A stretch of DNA of 64,000 nt. Origin: Dehalobacter sp. DCA. Its GTDB lineage: Bacteria > Bacillota > Desulfitobacteriia > Desulfitobacteriales > Syntrophobotulaceae. A program made the position numbers and the translations under genes. This document shows positions 8,091 through 17,228 of the stretch, piece after piece (the stretch's first letter is position 1; each line of letters opens with the position of its first letter). The DNA is taken from positions 2,933,001-2,997,000 of the forward strand of contig NC_018866.1 in NCBI RefSeq assembly GCF_000305775.1. Reading direction: 5' to 3'. The notes under the pieces were generated by a model, which was not told the origin of the DNA, did no database searches, and saw nothing but the letters and a program-made list of their open reading frames with translations.

Positions 8091-10601
8091 TTAGCTATTG
8101 ATTCCGCAACATTTCTTATATTTCTTCCCACTTCCGCACGGGCAGGGATCATTGCGGCCAATATGTTCCCCAATTTTGCGGGGCTTCTTGACCTGCTCCT
8201 GTTCTTCCTCATAACGGTTCTCGGAGACTTTTTGCGCCTGTTCCGGAACTTGCGTCGTAATCCGAGGTGTTACTCTTAAGATATAAGTCGAAACGTCCTC
8301 CTGGATGGATTCTACCATACCCTGGAACATATCAAAGGCTTCATTCTTGTATTCAAGGAGCGGATCGCGCTGTCCGTAAGCTCTTAAGCCAATCCCTTCC
8401 CGGAGGCTGTCCATCGCGTCAAGATGTTCCTTCCAGCGGGTATCTACAACCTGCAGAGCCACTGCTCTTTCAATCTGGCGCATCAGGTCCGAACCGAACT
8501 GGGATTCCCTGATCTCGTACAATTCATGCACCCTGTCGGTCAATAGTTCTTCAACTTCTTCTTTGGCTAAATTGCTAATCTGTTCGGGGGTAAAGTCATG
8601 ATCAGGAAGAATGACATTGTCGACATAGTCCAGAAAACTGACCAGATCCCATTCTTCCGGATACGGGCTATTTCCACTGTAACGTGCTGTGGTGTCGGCA
8701 ATGACTTTTTCGATCATATCCATTACCTGTTCTTTCAGGTTTTCTCCTGTCAGAACGGATCTGCGCTGCGAGTAAATAATCTCACGCTGCTTGTTCATAA
8801 CATCGTCATAATTCAGCACGTGTTTGCGGATGTCAAAGTTTCTGCCCTCGACTCTCTTCTGGGCTGTTTCAATACTGCGGCTGACAATTTTGGATTCGAC
8901 AGGAACACTGTCGTCCATACCCAGTTTGTCCATTAGCCCGGCAATATTGTCACCGCCGAAGAGCCGCATCAAATCATCGTCAAGCGAAATATAGAACTGG
9001 GAAGACCCCGGGTCACCTTGACGGCCGGAACGTCCTCTCAGCTGGTTGTCAATCCGGCGGGATTCATGTCTTTCCGTGCCAATGATATGCAGTCCGCCAA
9101 GTTCCTTTACTCCTTCCCCAAGAACAATATCTGTTCCTCTGCCTGCCATATTGGTTGCAATGGTTACCATACCCTGTTCCCCCGCCTTGGCGACGATCTG
9201 GGCTTCAAGTTCATGAAACTTAGCGTTCAGCACCTGATGCGGAACACCTTTCTTTTTCAGCATGTCGCTGAGCTTCTCGGATTTTTCAATCGAAATCGTT
9301 CCGACAAGTACTGGCTGGCCTTTGGCATTCTTTTCCGAAATATCGTTGACTACGGCGTTAAACTTGCCTTCTTCCGTCCTATAGATAACATCAGGCAGAT
9401 CCTGTCTGACCATCGGAAGATTCGTGGGGACTTCTACGACGTCCAACCTGTAAATATTAATAAATTCCTGTTCTTCCGTCTTCGCGGTACCGGTCATGCC
9501 ACCAAGTTTCTTAAACATCCGAAAAAAGTTTTGAAACGTAATTGTTGCCAGCGTCTGAGATTCCCGCTCAATCTTGACATTTTCCTTGGCTTCAATCGCC
9601 TGGTGGAGTCCTTCGCTGTACCTGCGCCCGAACATTAAGCGGCCCGTAAATTCATCGACAATAATGACCTGACCGTCTTTCACCACATAGTCACGGTCAA
9701 GCTTGAACAGGGTATGCGCTTTCAAAGCCTGATTGACGTGATGCGCAACTTCATTGTGTAGGTCATCGTATAAGTTATCCACCCCGAGCATTGTTTCAAC
9801 CCTAGATACCCCATTCTCCGTCAGCGTTACAACTCTGTCCTTTTCATTGACATGATAGTCTTCCTCCGGCTTAAGGCGGGGGACAACCTTCGCAACCCGG
9901 AAGTACAGTTCAGTGGGCTTATCAGCTTCTCCGGAAATGATTAATGGCGTCCTCGCTTCATCGATCAGAATCGAGTCTACTTCGTCCACGATGGCATAAT
10001 GGAGCTCCCGCTGGACGACAGCGGCAGGATTGACGGACATATTGTCTCTCAGATAGTCAAATCCGAATTCATTGTTCGTGCCGTATGTAATGTCGGCGTT
10101 ATAGCTTGTCCGCCGCTGTTCGTGTGTCAGACCATGAACAATCAGCCCGACGGACAAACCGAGAAAATCATACACCTGGCCCATCCAGTTGGCGTCACGG
10201 GTGGCAAGATAATCGTTAACCGTCACAACATGGACGCCCAAGCCGGTTAAGGCATTTAAATACGTAGGCAAGGTTGCAACCAGCGTTTTGCCTTCCCCGG
10301 TCTTCATTTCGGCGATCCTTCCATCGTGAAGGACCATTCCGCCTATAAGCTGAACATCATAGTGCCGCTGTCCGAGAACTCTTTTCGAAGCCTCCCTGAC
10401 GACAGCAAAGGCTTCCGGCAAAAGATCATCCAGCATCTCACCCTGTTCCAGTCTTTCTTTGAATTCCACTGTCTTTGCTCTGAGTTCGTCATCAGAGAGT
10501 ACCTGTATGGAAGGTTCCAACTGATTAATTTTTTCAACTTTCTTTTGGTACTTTTTTATATCTCTGGCGTTGTCATCAATCAAATCCTTTAAAAAACCCA
10601 T
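8091..10601 (-). CDS. secA: preprotein translocase subunit SecA
   Basis: Motor ATPase that drives preproteins through SecYEG. Walker A is [11 protein letters not shown] (about residue 100), the DEAD-like box is [17 protein letters not shown], and the second nucleotide-binding fold holds [10 protein letters not shown] and the arginine-finger region [11 protein letters not shown]. The C-terminus ends in the zinc-binding SEC-C motif ([13 protein letters not shown]), which binds SecB or ribosomes. The 836-residue length is standard. It lies downstream of hpf but is separated from it by a terminator. Confidence 0.97.
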   Translation of the reverse strand: MGFLKDLIDDNARDIKKYQKKVEKINQLEPSIQVLSDDELRAKTVEFKERLEQGEMLDDLLPEAFAVVREASKRVLGQRHYDVQLIGGMVLHDGRIAEMKTGEGKTLVATLPTYLNALTGLGVHVVTVNDYLATRDANWMGQVYDFLGLSVGLIVHGLTHEQRRTSYNADITYGTNNEFGFDYLRDNMSVNPAAVVQRELHYAIVDEVDSILIDEARTPLIISGEADKPTELYFRVAKVVPRLKPEEDYHVNEKDRVVTLTENGVSRVETMLGVDNLYDDLHNEVAHHVNQALKAHTLFKLDRDYVVKDGQVIIVDEFTGRLMFGRRYSEGLHQAIEAKENVKIERESQTLATITFQNFFRMFKKLGGMTGTAKTEEQEFINIYRLDVVEVPTNLPMVRQDLPDVIYRTEEGKFNAVVNDISEKNAKGQPVLVGTISIEKSEKLSDMLKKKGVPHQVLNAKFHELEAQIVAKAGEQGMVTIATNMAGRGTDIVLGEGVKELGGLHIIGTERHESRRIDNQLRGRSGRQGDPGSSQFYISLDDDLMRLFGGDNIAGLMDKLGMDDSVPVESKIVSRSIETAQKRVEGRNFDIRKHVLNYDDVMNKQREIIYSQRRSVLTGENLKEQVMDMIEKVIADTTARYSGNSPYPEEWDLVSFLDYVDNVILPDHDFTPEQISNLAKEEVEELLTDRVHELYEIRESQFGSDLMRQIERAVALQVVDTRWKEHLDAMDSLREGIGLRAYGQRDPLLEYKNEAFDMFQGMVESIQEDVSTYILRVTPRITTQVPEQAQKVSENRYEEEQEQVKKPRKIGEHIGRNDPCPCGSGKKYKKCCGINS

Positions 10602-10679
10602 TTTGGTCCACCTTTCACCTTGCGCGGTGTGCTTAATATGATTATTTTATCACTGTCTTACCGAAGGTTCAATCTAAGC

Positions 10680-10713
10680 AAAAAGATGTCCCGCTTAGGC
10701 GGGACACTTTTTT
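10680..10713 (-). terminator. terminator after hpf
   Basis: GTCCCGC and GCGGGAC pair around a four-base TTAG loop. A-rich and T-rich flanks on either side make it a bidirectional-looking rho-independent terminator. On the minus strand it closes the hpf transcript before secA. Confidence 0.88.
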
Positions 10714-10755
10714 GCTCAGGATATGCGATTAATAAACCTGAGTCGTTCAGCCGTT

Positions 10756-11286
10756 TTAGTATTCTGGCTCTAGTAGGCCGTAGCCGCCGTGTTTACGCCG
10801 GTAAACAACATTTATCTGTCCCGTATCTGCATTGGCAAATACAAAAAAATTATGCCCGATCAGGTCCATCTGCATCGCTGCCTCGTCAACCGACATAAGC
10901 TTAGCTGAAAACTTTTTTGTTTTAACGATGCTGTTATTGTCAAAGATTTCTTCATCATCCTCGAGGATATAGCTCGGCTCCTCCTTCGTGGATTTTATTC
11001 TCTTTTTCCCAATACGCTTGCGGTATTTTTCCATTTGACGTTCCAGTTTATCCACTACCAGGTCGATGGAGGAATACATATCATCTGTTTCTTCCTCACC
11101 TCTGAGAAGAAATCCGTTTAGCGGGGCAGTAACTTCAACTCTCTGACGTTCTTTTTCTACGGACAGCATGACTTGAATATCGAGAAAATCATCGGAGTAC
11201 TTCTCCAGCTTACGGACTCTTTTTTCTACATAATCCTTTAACGCGTCCGTCATTTTCATTTGTTTGCCTCGAACATTGATATTCAT
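10756..11286 (-). CDS. hpf: long-form ribosome hibernation promoting factor
   Basis: Binds 30S subunits and dimerises 70S ribosomes into inactive 100S particles in slow-growing cells. The N-terminal HPF/RaiA domain (about residues 1-100, beginning MNINVRGKQMKMTDALKDYV) is joined by a charged linker to the C-terminal dimerisation domain (about 120-176, KTKKFSAKLMSVDEAAMQ). A 176-residue protein with both domains is the long form. The start is preceded by AAAGGGG. A SigH-type promoter sits 33-61 bases upstream of the start codon, in line with SigH control of the B. subtilis homologue yvyD. Confidence 0.95.
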   Translation of the reverse strand: MNINVRGKQMKMTDALKDYVEKRVRKLEKYSDDFLDIQVMLSVEKERQRVEVTAPLNGFLLRGEEETDDMYSSIDLVVDKLERQMEKYRKRIGKKRIKSTKEEPSYILEDDEEIFDNNSIVKTKKFSAKLMSVDEAAMQMDLIGHNFFVFANADTGQINVVYRRKHGGYGLLEPEY

Positions 11287-11318
11287 AGTCTCAACCCCTT
11301 TCGCCTGATATAGTATTA

Positions 11319-11347
11319 TAATTCATCTTTTCTTATTAAATTCCTGC
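11319..11347 (-). promoter_or_regulatory. SigH-type promoter of hpf
   Basis: Read on the minus strand, the -35 GCAGGAATT (11347-11339), an 11-base spacer and the -10 GATGAATTA (11327-11319) match the B. subtilis SigH consensus RNAGGAWWW-N11/12-RNNGAATWW at every defined position. Transcription would start about 25 bases before the hpf start codon. The recognition is from the consensus only; no expression data are available. Confidence 0.75.
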
Positions 11348-11408
11348 CATATTTTATCTTTGTTTAGTGATATTATTACCTCAACGAACTGAAAACATCC
11401 TGAGAAGC

Positions 11409-11524
11409 AGTATCTTGTTAACCTTAAAATTTTATATGATGGCGAGCAGATTTTCTGCAAGACAACGCAGTATTGCGAAAAATCTGCTGTCAGGATATAT
11501 GAGATTTAGGGTTAACATGATACT
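11409..11524. repeat. 116-bp imperfect palindrome
   Basis: The ends AGTATCTTGTTAACCTT and AGGGTTAACATGATACT are inverted repeats with two mismatches. Further in, AGCAGATTTT and AAAATCTGCT are a perfect 10-bp inverted pair, with partial pairing between. The whole can fold into one long hairpin. It lies in the 427-base gap between hpf and comFC and contains no open frame of note. It may be a small non-autonomous mobile element or a structured RNA. Confidence 0.6.
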
Positions 11525-11544
11525 AGCGTTTCGGTTTGTTGAAG

Positions 11545-11619
11545 TTATACACAACAAATTGTGGATAATGTTGATAACTTTACTTTTTGGCGTATATTTT
11601 CATTTTTATTGGTGGATAA
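11545..11619. promoter_or_regulatory. DnaA-box cluster
   Basis: Three DnaA-box-like nonamers lie within 75 bases: TTATACACA on the plus strand (11545-11553), a perfect TTATCCACA on the minus strand (11560-11568), and TTATCCACC on the minus strand (11611-11619). The first two face each other with a six-base gap. No dnaA or dnaN gene is nearby, so this is more likely a DnaA-titration or regulatory cluster than the origin. Confidence 0.55.
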
Positions 11620-11713
11620 AATTGTGAGCAGTCCATCGATTAGTACGAAGGTCCTATTTTTGTCTTCATTCTGCAATTTTCTGCAAAAAATGATTCTTCT
11701 GCGGCAAATTGTC

Positions 11714-12436
11714 TCATTCTTCTTTACCCGCGCCAAGACAAAAAGCATAGACTTTCTTTACCCCATTCTTTTTCAGTACCCCGGCACATTCTTCCAGCGT
11801 CGAGCCTGTCGTCACAACATCATCAACCAGCCAGACAATTTCCCTGAGATCACTGTAACCTGGTTTGACTGAGAAGGCATCCCGGAGATTCCGCAGCCTT
11901 TGCCTGCGTCCCAGGGTAGTCTGAGGAATTGTATCCTTCATTCGGTCCAGCAGATTCTGATAAGGAATTGCCAGCTGCCTGCTAATGATTGAGGCCAGCA
12001 CTTCTGCTTGATTGAATCCTCTTTGGGCCAGCCTGTCCGGATGCATCGGCACCGGAACTACTGCGTCAGGAGGAGGCAAGCAGCGGATAACCCATGGTAT
12101 GATCACTTCTGCCAGAGACGCTAGCAAATATGGCTGTCCCTTATATTTAATTTGCTGAACCAATTCTTTCCAGGCACCTTTGTAATAACCCAGACAGGTT
12201 ACCATATCCAATCCTTCCGGCCCCTTTCCTGTTTCACAATTTCGGCAACGTGTTTTGGTCCCTGCAAGAATTTTGCCGCAGGAACCACAGCGAGGCAAAT
12301 TCGGAAAGAAATACGCCTGCTGACAAATCAGACAGACCGATTCTTCTGATACATTGCCACAAAGCAGACAATACGTTGTCTTCTCATACCACAAAAGCGC
12401 TGCGTTTTCTTTAAGTTTCAAGAATAAATCAACCAT
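11714..12436 (-). CDS. comFC: ComF family phosphoribosyltransferase-like competence protein
   Basis: Protein of the DNA-uptake machinery. The N-terminal third has cysteine pairs of a zinc-binding region (CLLCG, CLICQ, CGSCGK, CRNC). The C-terminal part has the phosphoribosyltransferase fold with the PRPP loop VWLVDDVVTTGSTLEE. In Gram-positive bacteria ComFC works with the ComFA helicase to bring in single-stranded DNA. Its start overlaps the end of comFA by eight bases, so the two are coupled. Confidence 0.9.
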   Translation of the reverse strand: MVDLFLKLKENAALLWYEKTTYCLLCGNVSEESVCLICQQAYFFPNLPRCGSCGKILAGTKTRCRNCETGKGPEGLDMVTCLGYYKGAWKELVQQIKYKGQPYLLASLAEVIIPWVIRCLPPPDAVVPVPMHPDRLAQRGFNQAEVLASIISRQLAIPYQNLLDRMKDTIPQTTLGRRQRLRNLRDAFSVKPGYSDLREIVWLVDDVVTTGSTLEECAGVLKKNGVKKVYAFCLGAGKEE

Positions 12437-14213
12437 TCAAACATCCCCATTCTTCAGCCAGCCTGTTCTGGTCCTGAATCCAGCGGTTGGCCTGGATCAT
12501 GGCCTGGGTTTGTTCGGCATAAATAAAGACGGCTCTTCCAACCGGACATTCTGCGCTCCGACCTGTTCTGCCGGCCATCTGGACCAAAGCCCTCGCATCA
12601 TAGAGCGTATGATCCGCAAATAAAACTGCAACCTGTACACCTTTGATGGTTATGCCTCTTTCTAAAATGGATGTACAGACAAAAATATTAATATCGCCCT
12701 GCCTGAAAAGTACGGTCTTTTCTCTCCTCGCAGCATCCGAGCTCCAGCTTCCCTCCACGCGCAGATCACCAAAAACCATTTTCAGCACACCCGTCCATTC
12801 TTTAACCAACGCAACGGTGGGGACAAAGACCAGAATCGGACCGTCCGCAATCAATTTCAGCAATACTTTTTTCAATTCAACCAGTGAACGATCCCTGGTC
12901 AGTTTATTTTTTTGCCATTCGGGGACCGGAACAGGAAAGCCATGATGTCTTACAGGGAGTCTGACGATCGCACATTTCTGGCTCTTGACCCGTAACAGGA
13001 TTTCTGCTGACGGTGTCGCTGTAAGACAGATAATTTGTCCATCTGGTCTTAAAGCCTGTCTGATCCCATATTCTAGGACGCTGCTTCCTTCATACGGATA
13101 GGCGTCAGTCTCATCAAGGATAATCAGGTGAAAAGCCCGATAAAATCTCAAAACTTGATGCGTTGTTGCGACGGTTAGCTTTGAGGGCTCCATATCCTGC
13201 GGCAGCGCTCCGCTTAAAATTTTGATATTGTATTCCGGAAAATTTTTCTGCAAACGAGGCTGAACATCGTGCACAACGTCCTGTCTGGGCGCCGCAAAAA
13301 GAACCTTTTTATTCTGACGCAAAAAACTGTCGATCAAAGGGAAACAAACCTCTGTTTTTCCAGCACCGCAGGCAGCCCAAAGCAGCGTTTCTTGTGCTTT
13401 TTGCCGGTGCACCTGCTGCCAAAGCTCTTCGGCTGCCTTTTCCTGCGCAAAAGTAAATTCCAGGCTATAACTCCGGACAGTTTGATCTGGTTTACACTTA
13501 TCCGTATCCACCCGTGTTTGACCCGGAACATCGACGGAATGGAGCCTAAAAAGAATTTGCAGAGAATTGAGCGGTCCAATTTCCCGACAGTCAAGGCAGG
13601 TATATGTATCGCCATACAGTGATGGCCATTCTTCATAATGACTGCTTCCGCAGCGCCGGCAGAAATACCTGGATCGAACCTGTTCAAAAATCGGCAGCCA
13701 CTCTGCATTTCCGCTCTGCACAGCTTTTTGCATGAAGCCCAGAAGTTCCTTCGTACTAACGCCGAGCTCTTTCTCCACAATCCGAAACTCATTTTCGGCG
13801 AGTTGTCTGCCCTCCGCTATTCTAAGGAATTTTTGGTACATGGTTTCATTCTGCAGTACTTCGATATTGAATGCCTCCGGCAAGGCCTCCCGGCTGGTAT
13901 CCTGCCACTGAACCTTTTCTTGAACGCCCATATTTTCTTTTTTCATACAATTTGTTAGCTTTTGGGCAAGCCTGTTTTCAAAGTCCCCGTCTATAACTGG
14001 TGCTGATGGCAGAGCTGGTGAAAATGGCTGCGTGGCTGGTTCTGGTTGTGTTGTTGGTTTTTTATCAGGCAGCCCTGCAGTGACGGCCAGCAGCTTTCCT
14101 AGCGGTAACCCCGGGCTCAAATACCTCGTCCACCCTCCCAGGATTAGGCCCGCAGAAGGCAGCGGAGAAAAACAGAATTCTCCATTGTCTTTGGCTAAAA
14201 TGTAAAAAAGCAC
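12429..14213 (-). CDS. comFA: ComFA-like DNA helicase of the competence machinery
   Basis: Superfamily 2 helicase/translocase thought to pull transforming DNA inside. A four-cysteine zinc finger lies near residues 184-206 (CRRCG and CLDC). Walker A is AACGAGKTEV, the DEAD-like box is LDETDAYP, motif III is LTATPS, and the C-terminal helicase half has ERGITIKGVQVAV and QMAGRTGRSA. The N-terminal 150 residues are less conserved and proline/glutamine-rich. At 594 aa it is longer than B. subtilis ComFA (about 460) because of this N-terminal extension. Confidence 0.88.
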   Translation of the reverse strand: MLFYILAKDNGEFCFSPLPSAGLILGGWTRYLSPGLPLGKLLAVTAGLPDKKPTTQPEPATQPFSPALPSAPVIDGDFENRLAQKLTNCMKKENMGVQEKVQWQDTSREALPEAFNIEVLQNETMYQKFLRIAEGRQLAENEFRIVEKELGVSTKELLGFMQKAVQSGNAEWLPIFEQVRSRYFCRRCGSSHYEEWPSLYGDTYTCLDCREIGPLNSLQILFRLHSVDVPGQTRVDTDKCKPDQTVRSYSLEFTFAQEKAAEELWQQVHRQKAQETLLWAACGAGKTEVCFPLIDSFLRQNKKVLFAAPRQDVVHDVQPRLQKNFPEYNIKILSGALPQDMEPSKLTVATTHQVLRFYRAFHLIILDETDAYPYEGSSVLEYGIRQALRPDGQIICLTATPSAEILLRVKSQKCAIVRLPVRHHGFPVPVPEWQKNKLTRDRSLVELKKVLLKLIADGPILVFVPTVALVKEWTGVLKMVFGDLRVEGSWSSDAARREKTVLFRQGDINIFVCTSILERGITIKGVQVAVLFADHTLYDARALVQMAGRTGRSAECPVGRAVFIYAEQTQAMIQANRWIQDQNRLAEEWGCLNG

Positions 14214-14223
14214 GCTTTTGTCC

Positions 14224-14625
14224 TTATCCTTTCTGAGTATACTGAACCGTCAGGCCAGGAAAACGTCTTTCCAGACGGGTCTTGGTTCTTTCCTGCTCGT
14301 CTTTAGGAAGATTGGCATTCTCCTGCGACAGATCTATGCTGACAATTATTCCCTCCTGCCTGTTTCGCGTTTTTCTGACCATATAAATTTCTTTTTCAAT
14401 ATCCTCATAGTCAAATTCCCTGGCCTCTATAGCCAAAACCGCATTGTCAGTGATTGTCTTCACCTGCCGCGTGTTGTTTGTTCCAAAGGCCTCAATCCGT
14501 TCAGACAGGGCATCCGGAAGCTCCCACTCATATTGTCCTACCCATAACCAAAGAATAATCAAACCTACCGCCAATACACCATAAATAAGCATCATGTGCC
14601 TGACCTGCCTTTGCCGTATAATCAT
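14224..14625 (-). CDS. small membrane-anchored protein of unknown function
   Basis: I do not recognise this 133-residue protein. It has one transmembrane helix near residues 11-30, after a short basic N-terminus (MIIRQRQVRHMM). A charged extracytoplasmic or cytoplasmic domain of about 100 residues follows, with no cysteines. It ends ten bases before comFA begins and is very probably co-transcribed with comFA-comFC. That makes a role next to DNA uptake conceivable, but nothing in the protein itself shows one. The ribosome site is weak (AGAAG). Confidence 0.7.
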   Translation of the reverse strand: MIIRQRQVRHMMLIYGVLAVGLIILWLWVGQYEWELPDALSERIEAFGTNNTRQVKTITDNAVLAIEAREFDYEDIEKEIYMVRKTRNRQEGIIVSIDLSQENANLPKDEQERTKTRLERRFPGLTVQYTQKG

Positions 14626-14655
14626 TAATTCTTCTGATTATTTCTATCATATGCT

Positions 14656-15882
14656 TCAGCTAAGCAAGGCGGTTCTGATCTTTTCCTGATTTTCTGCTTT
14701 TTCCCCGGTATTCAGCCCGACCAGCAGCCAGAATAAGATGCCGACAATCCCAAAAGACATATCCACATCAATCAGGCTGTGCAGTCCCAAAAATAGAGCT
14801 GCTGCTTTCGTACAGATCGTTCCAAGGTCATCTCCATTCCGAAGGTCCTGGACAAAACTCCTGAGTCCTTGCCGTGCCCAAATCATTAATAACAAAAGAG
14901 CAATGATCCCCTGATTTAAAAGCACCCGGCAAAATGAAGAATGGGTATCCAATGTCCAATAAGGGGTGGTCTGAATAAAGGAGAAACCGAGCCACCCTCC
15001 CGCCCGCGGCAGAAAATATGCATCCCTGGCAAGCTGGATGCTGTCAGCGTAATACGCAATTCTTTCCGCCATGCTGGTATCCGTCCAGGAACATAAATGA
15101 CTGAATGGCACCTGTATACTCGAAACTGCAGGGTATAGGACAATGATCAAACAAGCAAGAAGTATTATTCTGACTGACGCCTGAGAACGCTTTTCGGTTA
15201 CAGTTCTGATGCTATCCATATTTATTATATTCTTTTGAGTTAAAGCTCTCTTTTTTAGCAATAGAATCGGGATAAACAACAAAAGCAGCAGCATTGAAGC
15301 CCTTGATCCAGTAGATAGGATACTTATTCCCAGCAGCAGCAAGAAAAATGGGTTAAATCTCCTTTTTATCAATATTACCATTAATTGGCACCCAAGAAAA
15401 GCTGCAGCAGAATTCGGATATCCGAAACAGAAGGCATAGCGCCCTTCTTCCGGCGGGCCAGGCGGCAGCCAGATATTTTCACTTCCGGGCAGCCAGGACA
15501 GTACCACCGCCAAAATTGTCAACCATATCATTCTGTTTAAAAACCTATTTGCCCCCCCGGCAGCCGCCAGCTGTATTCCCCACAAATAGGCAGATAAATA
15601 TACCAGCCAGCGGAACGCTTCCAGCCAGCCATCAATTGCCCTGACTGGACTGAATAGTCCCGCCAGCGAAAAAAGGCTCAGCAGCAAAAAAATGCTCACC
15701 GGATTCCGAAATTTTTTTTTGGCGGCGATAGTTGTAAGACAAACTTGTTTCCAGTGAGCAATCGTGTAGAATATCAAGACAGCACCCAGGACAAGCCACT
15801 CTCGGATAAAAAAAATCCCGTGGCATATCATACCCAAAAACATAAACACACTCAGGAAATTTTCTGTCCTCCCATAATTCAC
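14656..15882 (-). CDS. O-antigen ligase / polymerase-like membrane protein
   Basis: Polytopic membrane protein with about ten hydrophobic helices and a longer extracytoplasmic loop near residues 240-320, as in the Wzy/WaaL (O-antigen ligase) superfamily. Such proteins join or polymerise surface glycans. The GTG at 15882 is chosen as start because GGAGG stands six bases upstream; an upstream TTG at 15912 would include that ribosome site. It faces a glycosyltransferase gene across a short divergent promoter region. Substrate unknown. Confidence 0.78.
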   Translation of the reverse strand: MNYGRTENFLSVFMFLGMICHGIFFIREWLVLGAVLIFYTIAHWKQVCLTTIAAKKKFRNPVSIFLLLSLFSLAGLFSPVRAIDGWLEAFRWLVYLSAYLWGIQLAAAGGANRFLNRMIWLTILAVVLSWLPGSENIWLPPGPPEEGRYAFCFGYPNSAAAFLGCQLMVILIKRRFNPFFLLLLGISILSTGSRASMLLLLLFIPILLLKKRALTQKNIINMDSIRTVTEKRSQASVRIILLACLIIVLYPAVSSIQVPFSHLCSWTDTSMAERIAYYADSIQLARDAYFLPRAGGWLGFSFIQTTPYWTLDTHSSFCRVLLNQGIIALLLLMIWARQGLRSFVQDLRNGDDLGTICTKAAALFLGLHSLIDVDMSFGIVGILFWLLVGLNTGEKAENQEKIRTALLS

Positions 15883-15914
15883 CTTAATCCTCCGCAGGAC
15901 TTGCAAGTCCAATC

Positions 15915-15951
15915 ATATTTCTCTATCATATTTATAACAGCAGAGAAATAT
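15915..15951. promoter_or_regulatory. 10-bp inverted repeat between divergent glycan genes
   Basis: ATATTTCTCT (15915-15924) and AGAGAAATAT (15942-15951) are perfect inverted repeats separated by 17 bases, in the 98-base gap between the divergently transcribed ligase-like gene and the glycosyltransferase gene. The position and symmetry suit an operator serving both genes. A chance AT-rich palindrome cannot be excluded. Confidence 0.4.
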
Positions 15952-15980
15952 TATGCCAAAGGCTTTGGAGGAGGCAATCT

Positions 15981-17102
15981 ATGTCGATTAATGTTCTTCA
16001 TCTGATTGGAGGCGGCGAGATCGGAGGGGCTGAGCAGAACGTTCTGAATCTCCTGAAAAATCTGGACAGGCAAAGCGTAAATCCTTTTCTGGGTTGTCTG
16101 GCCAAGGGCTCCGCGCTGGCACCATGCGCACAGTCTTTCGGCATCCCGTCTGAAATATTCCCCATGCAGTTCCCTTTTGACCTCTCCCCTTTGCCTACCA
16201 TTATTGCTTTTTGCCGCAAACATAAGATTGCGTTAATCCATGCCCATGGCACAAGGGCTAATCTTCTGGGGCGGACCGTCGCGAGACTCACCAAGATCCC
16301 CTGCATTTCAACCATCCACAGCCTGCCGGAATACGATTATCCGTGTTCCCTCAAAGGCAGGATTTCTCTCTGGGTCGATAACCTCACCCTGCACTGGTCT
16401 GCCGGCATTATTGCGGTATCCGTCAGTCTCAGCCAATCCGCTGCCATCCGACTGAACAGGAAAGGATTAACTTTGCCGGTGAACGTGATCTATAACGGTA
16501 GTGAAATATTTTCATTCACTCAACCAGACCAAATGCTCAAAGCCTTCCGTGAACAATGGTCAATCCCGGATCATTGTCTTGTCATCGGGACGATTGGCCG
16601 TCTGCACCCGGTGAAAGGGCAGTTTTACCTGATTGAAGCGATGAAACTGCTGACTGCGGAAATCCCTGACCTTCATCTGCTCATCATCGGTGAAGGTCCT
16701 CTTCATAATCAACTGACCGAACAGCTGAAGCTTTCCGGACTTCCATTTACGCTGACCGGCTACCTGCCTTCAGCCTGGCAGGCCCTGCCGGCGATGGATT
16801 TGTTTGTATTTCCTTCTCTGAGCGAAGGAATGGGACTAGTTTTACTGGAAGCCGCTCAAGCCGGAATCCCAATTATAGCTTCCAAGGTCGGCGGGATCCC
16901 TGAACTTCTGGAAGACCACAAGGAAGCCCTGCTCGTTCCGCCGGCTGACCCTGCGGCGATGGCGCTGGCCTGCAGCAAGGTGCTCAAGGGCAGGGCTTTT
17001 TCTGCCGAAATGACTGCCCGGGCTAGGCAAAAGGTCAGCCTGTTTTCCATTGAAAAAATGGTTCAGGATACAATAACTTTTTATGAAAAAATAATAAGCT
17101 AA
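15981..17102 (+). CDS. glycosyltransferase family 4 protein
   Basis: GT-B fold enzyme that adds a sugar from a nucleotide donor. The N-terminal acceptor domain starts with HLIGGGEIGGAEQNVLNL. The C-terminal donor domain (from about 190) has IGRLHPVKGQ, and the EX7E region is FPSLSEGMGLVLLEAAQAG, followed by ASKVGGIPELL. A GGAGGAGG ribosome site precedes the ATG. It is one of the few plus-strand genes and shares a divergent promoter region with the ligase-like gene, so both probably build the same surface glycan. Confidence 0.88.
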   Translation: MSINVLHLIGGGEIGGAEQNVLNLLKNLDRQSVNPFLGCLAKGSALAPCAQSFGIPSEIFPMQFPFDLSPLPTIIAFCRKHKIALIHAHGTRANLLGRTVARLTKIPCISTIHSLPEYDYPCSLKGRISLWVDNLTLHWSAGIIAVSVSLSQSAAIRLNRKGLTLPVNVIYNGSEIFSFTQPDQMLKAFREQWSIPDHCLVIGTIGRLHPVKGQFYLIEAMKLLTAEIPDLHLLIIGEGPLHNQLTEQLKLSGLPFTLTGYLPSAWQALPAMDLFVFPSLSEGMGLVLLEAAQAGIPIIASKVGGIPELLEDHKEALLVPPADPAAMALACSKVLKGRAFSAEMTARARQKVSLFSIEKMVQDTITFYEKIIS

Positions 17103-17135
17103 GTGCGCTGTAAACGGTCACTTAGCTTTCGTTTA
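17096..17135 (+). terminator. terminator of the glycosyltransferase gene
   Basis: AAGCTAAGTG (17096-17105) pairs perfectly with CACTTAGCTT (17119-17128), followed by TCGTTTATT. The stop codon of the glycosyltransferase lies inside the left arm. Confidence 0.85.
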
Positions 17136-17228
17136 TTATCTGAGCAGGTTATTTTACTGATCGATTAGAATCGTATTTATTCCCTATTAGAATCATCCGG
17201 TCAAGATTAACCGATATGAACCGTTTTT

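Noticed and set aside
9018-9638. 206-codon plus-strand open frame
   Set aside because: It is entirely antisense to secA, whose motifs are intact; codon content gives no protein family.
11545-11619. Chromosome origin (oriC)
   Set aside because: Only three DnaA boxes, no AT-rich unwinding stretch of note, and no dnaA, dnaN or gyrB genes nearby.
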